Part shown: positions 1-5,861 of the stretch, piece by piece
How positions within the stretch are numbered: the stretch's first letter is position 1
Layout: the number at the start of each line of letters is the position of its first letter
Source: an uncultured Treponema sp.
GTDB taxonomy: Bacteria > Spirochaetota > Spirochaetia > Treponematales > Treponemataceae
Length of the DNA: 18,391 nucleotides
Reading direction: 5' to 3'
Assembly (NCBI GenBank): GCA_937877515.1
Contig: CALFIX010000030.1
Location: forward strand, 1-18,391
The notes under the pieces: model-generated
Database searches by the model: none
What the model saw: the letters and a program-made list of their open reading frames with translations, nothing else
Told to the model about the DNA's origin: nothing
Program-made: the position numbers and the translations under genes

Positions 1-388
1 ACGAGTGGCCTGAGCCTGTCAGCGGAAAATTTCGGATAATTTTGAAGAATGTATGTAGTTATGGAAGAATTTTTTGAATTTTCAAGATTGAATGTTTCGT
101 GAATCATGGATTTAGTATAAAATATTGGGGGTGGCGGGGCAAGGGAGACCACTTCCCCCTTCTTTAAAAAAAGAAACCACCCGCTTAAAGGAGGAGAAAC
201 GGCGGGTGGTTTTGGTGACTGCTTCCAACGGAAGTGTCTTGCAACTACGTTGCTTTTCTTGCTGCTGACTATATATTAGACATTTTGGAGATTTTAATCA
301 ATAGTTTTTTTGAAAAATATTGAAAATATTAGTGTTTTTTACGAAAATAACAGAAAATTATGCGGTTGTTCGCAAGGGGTAACATAAA
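1..388. other. Non-coding stretch before mtnN
   Basis: No gene could be supported here. Short open frames read in from the left edge (stops at 37-39 and 75-77), so the tail of an upstream gene may be present, but too little is visible to identify it. The stretch holds a TATAAA-like box at 116-121 without a good -35, an 11-bp hairpin (listed separately), and two small hairpins at 222-234 and 241-253. Sequence just before mtnN is very AT-rich and probably carries its promoter, but no convincing -35/-10 pair was found. Confidence 0.5.
174..213. terminator. Hairpin terminator, 11-bp stem
   Basis: A perfect 11-bp inverted repeat (174-184 with 202-212, AAACCACCCGC paired with GCGGGTGGTTT) encloses a 17-nt loop. 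On the minus strand the stem is followed by a T-rich run (complement of 162-173), and on the plus strand by TTTT at 210-213. It may therefore work in both directions and isolate mtnN from whatever lies to the left. The loop contains a GGAGGAG string without a following ATG. Confidence 0.6.
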
Positions 389-1117
389 ATGAAAAAAATT
401 GGAATTATCGGTGCTATGGAAGTGGAGGTAAACTTCCTGCGCAAGCTGATGGGGGATTCTGTCACAAAAACTGAAGCCGGTGGAATTTTGTTTGAGGAGG
501 GGAAAATTCACGGTGTGGATGCAGTTCTCGTCCGTTCCGGGGTCGGCAAGGTAAACGCGGCTCTGTGCGCGCAGCGCCTCGCTCTCCAGTTTGCCTGCTC
601 CCACATCATCAACACGGGAATCGCCGGTGCAATGGCCCATGGGCTTGGCGTTATGGATTTCGTTGTTTCCAGCGATGCTGTCTATCACGATGTGGACGCA
701 ACCGGATTCGGCTACAAAGCTGGTCAGATTCCACAGATGGACGTGTTTTCTTTTGAGGCTGATAAAAACATGGTTGAGGCGGCTAAAAAAGCTTTCCGTG
801 AATCTGAGCTTGCAGAGGGACACAAGATGATTGAGGGCAGAATCGCGACTGGCGATCAATTTATCAGTGAAAAAGGTATAAAGGCCAAAATTGCCGAGAA
901 TTTTTCACCGGCCTGTGTTGAAATGGAAGGAGCTGCAATCGCTCATGCCTCTTATCTGAACAAAGTGCCCTTCGTGATTTTGCGATGCATGAGCGACATG
1001 GCGGACGACCTCAGCTCAAACGGCTACGATTTCAATGAACCTGTTGCCGCAGAACTGAGTGCCCGCGTCGTTGAAAAAATGATTCAGCTGATAAAAAGGT
1101 GCGCGGCAGGCTCTTAG
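389..1117 (+). CDS. mtnN: 5'-methylthioadenosine/S-adenosylhomocysteine nucleosidase
   Basis: This 242-aa cytoplasmic enzyme cleaves adenine from S-adenosylhomocysteine, methylthioadenosine and probably 5'-deoxyadenosine. From SAH it gives S-ribosylhomocysteine, the LuxS substrate. The start IIGAMEVEV carries the catalytic acid Glu13, equivalent to E. coli Glu12. The ribose/base-binding block CVEMEG has Glu178, Met179 and Glu180, and RCMSDMADD supplies the catalytic Asp203. Length matches the family (about 230-240 aa). The ATG at 389 gives the canonical N-terminus; upstream is a weak G-rich ribosome site (AAGGGG, 374-379). The gene faces luxS, the next enzyme of the pathway, and their stop codons overlap by three bases. 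Base composition is visibly more GC-rich than in the genes further right. Confidence 0.96.
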   Translation: MKKIGIIGAMEVEVNFLRKLMGDSVTKTEAGGILFEEGKIHGVDAVLVRSGVGKVNAALCAQRLALQFACSHIINTGIAGAMAHGLGVMDFVVSSDAVYHDVDATGFGYKAGQIPQMDVFSFEADKNMVEAAKKAFRESELAEGHKMIEGRIATGDQFISEKGIKAKIAENFSPACVEMEGAAIAHASYLNKVPFVILRCMSDMADDLSSNGYDFNEPVAAELSARVVEKMIQLIKRCAAGS

Positions 1118-1608
1118 GCATCTGCGAAGATTCTGCCGTCATCGAGGGTAATCTGGAGCTGTGTGTATTCGCTGTGGAAGTCGTTTTTCAGTCGGTCTAA
1201 ATACCGCTTGCTTTCCCACTTGCACATGGGAAGGTCGTGGAGCAGATAATTTCCGCAGGCTTCCGGGCGTGTGGCGGGAACTTCGTCCTGAGTGAGAATC
1301 CATTCAAGGCAGCGGATTGTGAGCTTGCGCATGTCCTGCACGTTGTATGAGCCAGTCATGATGATGTACATTCCCGTAAGGCAGCCCATAGGTCCGACAT
1401 ACACGACGTCCTCTTTTACCTCTGAATTGCGGAACCAGGTGGCCATGAGGTGCTCAAGGCTGTGGATTGCGCTCGGTCCGATGGCAGGTTCCTTGTTCGG
1501 TTCTGTGATGCGCAAATCAAATGTAGTGAACCCCTTGTCCTCTCGTGAGACGTAGATTCCGGGCTTCAAATGGGTGTGGTCAATTGTAAAACTTTGAATG
1601 ACTTCCAT
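1114..1608 (-). CDS. luxS: S-ribosylhomocysteine lyase LuxS
   Basis: LuxS splits S-ribosylhomocysteine into homocysteine and DPD, the precursor of autoinducer-2. The protein has the zinc motif HSLEH (two His ligands with the general-base Glu between), the GPMGCLTG block with the active-site Cys, and a later EACGNY that gives the third metal ligand. The N-terminus SFTIDHTHLKPGIYVS resembles spirochete LuxS as I remember it for Borrelia. I place the start at the ATG read from 1608 because AGGGAG (1622-1617) is 8 nt upstream of it. The alternative ATG at 1614 would have only 2 nt spacing and adds two residues. A 164-aa product is normal for the family. Its stop overlaps that of mtnN. The palindromic element begins about 30 bp upstream of the start, so the promoter must lie in or beyond it; a weak TTGCAA/TAATAG pair (1661-1656, 1638-1633) is one option. 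Confidence 0.95.
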   Translation of the reverse strand: MEVIQSFTIDHTHLKPGIYVSREDKGFTTFDLRITEPNKEPAIGPSAIHSLEHLMATWFRNSEVKEDVVYVGPMGCLTGMYIIMTGSYNVQDMRKLTIRCLEWILTQDEVPATRPEACGNYLLHDLPMCKWESKRYLDRLKNDFHSEYTQLQITLDDGRIFADA

Positions 1609-1640
1609 AAACATTGCTCCCTGCAGTTTTTTCTATTAGG

Positions 1641-1860
1641 TCAAATGTCGAGTTTTGCAAATTATTGGATAATCACAAAAACAAGCTCTCGGCGGGAACA
1701 TGGCACTGGAATCCACGGTTGTGCGAAATTGGAAATTAGACTCGCTTCGCTCGCTCGCACAAAGTGGATTCGTGCCATAATCCAAACGAGCACGACAATC
1801 AAAGTGCTCGCCCCTACGCTTGTTTTTGCACTGTTCAGCAAATGCAAAACTCGGCATTTT
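1641..1860. repeat. Palindromic module A (MITE- or REP-like)
   Basis: The ends form a 17-nt inverted repeat with one mismatch (1643-1659 with 1843-1859, core CGAGTTTTGCA). Inside are a bulged stem pairing 1702-1726 with 1755-1776 and a perfect 7-bp hairpin CGAGCAC/GTGCTCG (1787-1793 with 1804-1810). No protein homology is recognisable; open frames across it look like chance. It lies directly upstream of luxS and ends 27 bp before module B, which has a near-identical end sequence. Confidence 0.65.
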
Positions 1861-1886
1861 TCCATTCTATGTCTAAAAAGCCGTCG

Positions 1887-2106
1887 AATGGCGAGTTTTG
1901 AACTTGTCGAATATTTCAAAAAACGGCGTGAAGGAGTGAAACGGCTTACGAAAGCACTCAGTTTGTGCTGCCGCGTAAGCGGCAAATGTATATAATTACA
2001 AGCACAAACTGCGTGCAGCAGGCGAGCCTGCGGTTTCGCTAAGCCGTTTCCACGACTGGAAGCCGTTTTTTGATACAGTCTGTAAATTTAAAAACTCGAC
2101 ATTTGA
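1887..2106. repeat. Palindromic module B, nested inverted repeats
   Basis: Nested complementary arms run inward: AATGGCGAGTTTT 1887-1899 with 2091-2103 (one mismatch), AAAAAACGGC 1918-1927 with 2062-2071, GAAACGGCTTA 1938-1948 with 2040-2050, and a 16-nt arm 1954-1969 with 2001-2016 (15 of 16). Two small hairpins are included (1970-1983 and 2018-2031). The right end (2091-2106) is a perfect 16-nt inverted copy of the left end of module A (1641-1656). A and B therefore look like a tandem pair, or one composite element about 466 bp long. No coding potential was recognised. Confidence 0.65.
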
Positions 2107-2149
2107 CTTAGTATTTTTTTTGAAGAATTTAAAACTGCGAAAATAAGAG

Positions 2150-2199
2150 TTGACACGTTTAGTCAACACGTGTTACAATTTTTAACATAGAATGTTGAC
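2150..2199 (+). promoter_or_regulatory. Promoter and operators of sugar operon
   Basis: A perfect -35 TTGACA (2150-2155) is followed after 18 bp by TACAAT (2174-2179) with an extended TG at 2171-2172. Several inverted repeats overlap it: TTGAC/GTCAA (2150-2154, 2162-2166), the palindrome AACACGTGTT (2165-2174) touching the -10, GTCAACA/TGTTGAC (2162-2168, 2193-2199) and AACAT/ATGTT (2184-2188, 2192-2196). Such a strong promoter covered by repeats suggests repression by a sugar-responsive regulator, perhaps LacI-type. No regulator gene is in the window. Confidence 0.7.
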
Positions 2200-2225
2200 A
2201 GTTAGCTTTTCGTAAGGAGGATATT

Positions 2226-3452
2226 ATGAAAAGAAGTTTTGTTTTAGGTGTTTTTGCTTTGAGTGTTTCTGCATTTGCTTTTACGGGCTGTGCAAAAAAA
2301 GATTCTTCCGGTGCGGCAAAATCGAGCGGTTCCGGCGGTAAAAAAATTACTTTAAAAGTTTGGGAAAGTCTTTCCGGTCCTGATGAATTTATTAAACAGG
2401 CCGGCGAGGCGTATTCAAAGATTCATCCGAATGTAAGCATTGAGTTTATTAATGTTGAATTAGGAGATGCCTCTGGTCAGATTGCTTTAGATGGTCCTGC
2501 TTTTGTTGGTCCTGATTTGTTTGCAGCTCCTCATGATAAGCTTGGAGAACTTGTTAGCGGAGGACACGTTATGCCGACTGTTGCTCCTGACGAAGTTGCT
2601 TCTGAAGTTTTGGGCTCATGTTCCAAGGCTTTAACTTATGACGGTGTTATGTACGGTTATCCTGTCAGTGCAGAAACCTATGCTCTTTTTTATAACAAGG
2701 CTTTGATTAGCGAAAGTGAAGTTCCTTCAAGCTGGGAAGATCTTGCTTTCTGGACAAAGAAATTTAATGCCGCTAATCCTGATAAGCGTGGATTTATTAT
2801 GGATGTAGGTAACGGATATTACACAATCATCTTTACTACTGCTAATGGAAACCGCCTGTTTGGTGAAAGCGGAACTGATACTTCCCATACAAATCTTAAT
2901 AATCAGACTGCTGTAAAAGGCATGACGTTCTTCCAGGGCTTAAGGGAGATTTTAAATGTTCCTGCAAGCGACCTTGGTACGAGTAATGCAGACGGTGATT
3001 TTGGGGCAGGAAAGGCTGCCATGCACATTACAGGATTGTGGAACGTTAAAAACTTCCGTGACTTAGGAATTGATTTTGGTGTGGCTCCACTTCCTTCTTT
3101 GCCAGGCGAGTCAACTCCGGCTGCTTCTTTTAGCGGAACCCGTGCAATGTTTGTAAGCGCTTATAGTGATCATCCTTCTGAAGCTGCTGATTTTGCACGC
3201 TTCCTTATTACACCAGAGATGCAGCAGCTTCGCTTTAAGCTGACAGGTGCCATGCCTTCCATAAACACGGAAGTTGACAGCCCTTACATGAAAGGTTTTT
3301 TGAAGCAGCTTGATTATGCCTTCCCTATGCCTTCTATTCCTCAGATGGGAGAATTCTGGACAGCAATGAATAACGCTTCAAAGAATATTTGGGATGGTGC
3401 AGACGTTGTTACAGAGCTTAATGCCTGCAATGCGACGATTCTAGGTAAGTAG
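2226..3452 (+). CDS. Sugar ABC transporter substrate-binding lipoprotein
   Basis: This 408-aa extracytoplasmic solute-binding protein belongs to the maltose/oligosaccharide class (MalE-like). A signal peptide with a KR n-region runs to a relaxed lipobox FTGC with the lipidated Cys at residue 22. A Ser/Gly/Lys linker of about 18 residues follows, then the mature domain starting ITLKVWESLSGPDEF. The block PVSAETYALFYNKALI (about residue 140) and the MGEFWTAMNNA stretch near the C-terminus are typical of the family. AAGGAGG at 2214-2220, 5 nt before the ATG, is an excellent ribosome site, as expected for the most abundant component. It is the first gene of the operon, followed by two permeases and a GH35 glycosidase, so the ligand is probably a galactoside or related oligosaccharide (inference). 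Confidence 0.92.
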   Translation: MKRSFVLGVFALSVSAFAFTGCAKKDSSGAAKSSGSGGKKITLKVWESLSGPDEFIKQAGEAYSKIHPNVSIEFINVELGDASGQIALDGPAFVGPDLFAAPHDKLGELVSGGHVMPTVAPDEVASEVLGSCSKALTYDGVMYGYPVSAETYALFYNKALISESEVPSSWEDLAFWTKKFNAANPDKRGFIMDVGNGYYTIIFTTANGNRLFGESGTDTSHTNLNNQTAVKGMTFFQGLREILNVPASDLGTSNADGDFGAGKAAMHITGLWNVKNFRDLGIDFGVAPLPSLPGESTPAASFSGTRAMFVSAYSDHPSEAADFARFLITPEMQQLRFKLTGAMPSINTEVDSPYMKGFLKQLDYAFPMPSIPQMGEFWTAMNNASKNIWDGADVVTELNACNATILGK

Positions 3453-3462
3453 ACTGTCATCT

Positions 3463-3528
3463 GGCATGAGCTTGTGCGGCGGGTGGCATGAGCTTGTGCG
3501 GCGGGTGGCATGAGCTTGTGCGGCGGGT
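3463..3528. repeat. Three tandem 22-bp repeats
   Basis: Three perfect copies of a 22-bp GC-rich unit starting GGCATGAGCTTG and ending CGGCGGGT lie at 3463-3484, 3485-3506 and 3507-3528. They begin 10 bp after the binding-protein stop codon and run straight into the longer 39-bp repeats, whose units end with a similar AGCTTGCGGCGGGT. There is no spacer between units, so this is not CRISPR-like. Confidence 0.9.
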
Positions 3529-3606
3529 GGCGTCAGTTGCCATGTGTACCAGAAGCTTGCGGCGGGTGGCGTCAGTTGCCATGTGTGCCAGAAGCTTGCG
3601 GCGGGC
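3529..3606. repeat. Two tandem 39-bp repeats
   Basis: Two copies of a 39-bp unit lie at 3529-3567 and 3568-3606, differing by one internal A/G change and the last base. Each contains GGCGTCAGTTGCC, a 3-bp-arm inverted repeat, and ends with the AGCTTGCGGCGGG core shared with the 22-bp repeats. In RNA the second copy can pair GTGCC with GGCAC near its end. The block sits between the binding-protein gene and the first permease gene, where mRNA-stabilising REP elements lie in the E. coli malE-malF intergenic region. Confidence 0.88.
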
Positions 3607-3647
3607 ACGGTGACAAAGTAGAAAATGAAATTTAAAAAGAGGATTTT

Positions 3648-4964
3648 ATGAACATAAAGACGGATGGTTCAGACCAGAAGAAAATTACAAGAACTGCGTG
3701 TGCATTTATGGGGCTTTCACATATTCTGTATTTAAGAAAATATCTGCAGGGAGGGCTTTATGCGGCAGTTGAAATTTTATTTTTGTGTTTTCTGCCTGTT
3801 ACAATAAATAAGCTTGTTGGCCTTGTAACATTAGGTTATCCGCAGCCGGATCTGCCCGTCAGGGAGCGAAACAATTCCGTGTTTATGCTTATTGACGGTA
3901 TTCTTTTTCTGGCTCTGATTGCTGTCTTTGCTGCCACTTATGTAATTTCCGTTAAGAGTGCAAAAAAAGCTTATAAAGAATATTGCCGTACGGGGCGTTT
4001 TGCTCCTAAAAGTAATTCTCCTGTGGAGCTTAGTAATCAGGCTTTTCCTCTTGCCGGTCTTGCTCCTTGCGTGATTATGCTTTTAGTTTTTGTTGTTGTT
4101 CCTCTTTTGTTTAGCATTGCTGTTGCCTTCACAAACTATTCCATGCCGGACCACATTCCTCCAAAGAATACTGTTGACTGGGTTGGCTTTCAAAACTTTA
4201 AGGACCTGCTCGGCGGTAACGCTACCTGGTCAAAAGGTTTTGTCCGTATTGCAGTCTGGACTCTGGTATGGGCTGTGCTTTCTACATTTACGTGTTACTT
4301 TGGAGGCCTATTAGTTGCAGTTCAATTAAAAGAAAGCGGAATAAAATTTTCTTCTGTCTTCAGGTTTATTTTTATTCTGCCTTATGCCGTTCCAAGTGTC
4401 ATTACAATGCTTGTTTGGAAAAATCTCTTAAACGGAACTTTTGGCACCGTAAACAGAACGCTTCAGGCATGGGGACTCTTAAATGGTACAATTCCTTGGT
4501 TGGGAAATGCAACCTTGGCTCAGGTAATGTGCATTGTTATAAACCTTTGGGCCGGCTTTGGTTACTTTATGATGCTTTCCATGGGAACTATGACAGCAAT
4601 CCCCCAGGATTTATATGAGGCGGCAAAAATAGACGGTGCGTCAGGGCCGCAAATTTTACGTCATGTTACACTGCCGTTAGTGTTGTACCAGACTATGCCG
4701 CTTATAATTATGAGCTTTACTCATAATATAAATAACTTTGGCATCATATACTTCTTAACGGGCGGAGACCCGACTGTTGCAGACAGTACAGTTACAAGTG
4801 CCGGTGGAACGGATATTTTAGTAACATGGATTTACAAGCTTACAATTACGCTTCTTAAGTATAACTATGCTTCTGTAATTGCAGTTTTAATTTTTGTTGT
4901 CTTAGCGCCATTTGCTGTTTATCAATTTATGAATACAAAGGCATACAAGGAGGGTGAAGTATGA
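3648..4964 (+). CDS. Sugar ABC transporter permease (MalF/GanP type)
   Basis: This 438-aa inner-membrane protein is one half of the transport channel. The N-terminal 130 residues form an extra membrane module: GLSHILYLRKYLQGGLY followed by two hydrophobic helices, a feature of MalF/GanP-like permeases that carry additional N-terminal helices. The core domain has about six helices. The cytoplasmic loop EAAKIDGASGPQ begins at Glu324 and continues to a conserved LP; it is the EAA motif that docks the ATPase. AAGAGGA at 3637-3643 is the ribosome site. The stop overlaps the start of the next permease by four bases (ATGA), indicating translational coupling and a heterodimeric channel. Confidence 0.93.
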   Translation: MNIKTDGSDQKKITRTACAFMGLSHILYLRKYLQGGLYAAVEILFLCFLPVTINKLVGLVTLGYPQPDLPVRERNNSVFMLIDGILFLALIAVFAATYVISVKSAKKAYKEYCRTGRFAPKSNSPVELSNQAFPLAGLAPCVIMLLVFVVVPLLFSIAVAFTNYSMPDHIPPKNTVDWVGFQNFKDLLGGNATWSKGFVRIAVWTLVWAVLSTFTCYFGGLLVAVQLKESGIKFSSVFRFIFILPYAVPSVITMLVWKNLLNGTFGTVNRTLQAWGLLNGTIPWLGNATLAQVMCIVINLWAGFGYFMMLSMGTMTAIPQDLYEAAKIDGASGPQILRHVTLPLVLYQTMPLIIMSFTHNINNFGIIYFLTGGDPTVADSTVTSAGGTDILVTWIYKLTITLLKYNYASVIAVLIFVVLAPFAVYQFMNTKAYKEGEV

Positions 4965-5809
4965 AAGGTCATTCATATAGCGTTGTAAGCACACTGAATA
5001 AGACAGTTATCTATTTAATTTTTATAATTATTTCTTTTTTTGTATTTTATCCTCTTGTTTATGTTGTAAGTGCTTCTTTTAGCCCGGGAAACAGTATTTC
5101 CTCTTTAAATATTGTTCCCTTTGGCGACGGAATTACTTTTGAACATTTTGTTTATCTTTTTACGCAAACTCAATATTGGCTCTGGTTTAAGAACACTCTT
5201 ATAATTTCTTTATGGACGGCTTTGTTGACGGTTATTATTGCATCATTGAGTGCCTACGTCTTCAGCCGTTTTAATTTTGTGTTTAAGAAAAGTCTTTTGG
5301 TTAGCCTTTTGATTTTGCAGATTTTTCCCAGCTTTGTTGGAATGATTGCAATTTACGTAATCCTTTTGCGTATAGGCGGGCTTGATACGTTGTGGGGACT
5401 TGTTCTGGTTTATGTTGCCGGTAACATTCCTTACAACACTTGGATGGTAAAAAGCTACATGGACACCGTTCCAAAAAGTTTAGACGAAGCTGCCCGTATT
5501 GACGGTGCAAGTCACTTTAGAATTTATGGAACAATAATTCTTCCCGTAACAAAGCCTATAATTACCTTCTTGGGAATTACAAGCTTTACGGGGCCGTGGA
5601 TGGATTTTATCTTCCCAAAGATGGTTTTACGTTCACCGGCAAAGCAGACTTTAGCCCTGGGGCTTTTTAGTTTTGTTTCTGATAAAAAGAATGAATTTAC
5701 AAACTTTGCAGCAGGTTCGCTTGTTATTACGATTCCGTTTGTAATTTTCTTCCTGCTTACACAAAAGTCTATGATGGCAAGCATGGGGGCTGCTGCAGTA
5801 AAAGAATAG
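4961..5809 (+). CDS. Sugar ABC transporter permease (MalG/GanQ type)
   Basis: This 282-aa inner-membrane protein is the second channel subunit, of normal length for the MalG class. About six hydrophobic segments are visible, starting with the helix at residues 15-37. The ATPase-docking EAA loop EAARIDGASHFR begins at Glu176 and leads into IILPVTKP. Its ATG lies inside the end of the preceding gene (ATGA overlap at 4961-4964), with GGAGGG just upstream inside that gene. No ATP-binding subunit follows; the next gene is a GH35 glycosidase. Transport must therefore use a multitask ATPase encoded elsewhere, as known for MsmX in Bacillus subtilis. Confidence 0.93.
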   Translation: MKGHSYSVVSTLNKTVIYLIFIIISFFVFYPLVYVVSASFSPGNSISSLNIVPFGDGITFEHFVYLFTQTQYWLWFKNTLIISLWTALLTVIIASLSAYVFSRFNFVFKKSLLVSLLILQIFPSFVGMIAIYVILLRIGGLDTLWGLVLVYVAGNIPYNTWMVKSYMDTVPKSLDEAARIDGASHFRIYGTIILPVTKPIITFLGITSFTGPWMDFIFPKMVLRSPAKQTLALGLFSFVSDKKNEFTNFAAGSLVITIPFVIFFLLTQKSMMASMGAAAVKE

Positions 5810-5814
5810 TCCGT

Positions 5815-5836
5815 GCATGGCTCGGGCTTGTGCGGT
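5815..5836. repeat. Possible decayed copy of the 22-bp repeat
   Basis: The 52-bp gap between the second permease and the glycosidase contains GCATG (5815-5819) and, 6 bp later, GCTTGTGCGG (5826-5835). These match the two halves of the 22-bp unit found at 3463-3528, but are separated by a short insertion. It may be a degenerate relative placed at another gene boundary of the same operon. Confidence 0.45.
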
Positions 5837-5861
5837 GTAAAAATCAGAAAAAGGAAAGATT

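Noticed and set aside
206..268. Small open frame (about 20 codons, GTG start) after GGAGG in the terminator loop
   Set aside because: Spacing to the ribosome site is too long, it lies in a hairpin arm, and the peptide has no leader-peptide logic.
254..388. SAH or SAM riboswitch upstream of mtnN
   Set aside because: Looked for because of the gene's substrate, but the sequence is AT-rich with only tiny hairpins and no known aptamer motif.
329..859. 176-codon minus-strand frame over mtnN
   Set aside because: It is antisense to a firmly identified gene, and the protein has no recognisable family.
1570..1995. Open frame of 141 codons over the palindromic modules
   Set aside because: It starts inside luxS, runs through nested inverted repeats and shows no recognisable protein pattern; open frames on the other strand are equally likely chance.
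3463..3606. CRISPR array
   Set aside because: Repeats are directly adjacent with no unique spacers, and there are no cas genes.
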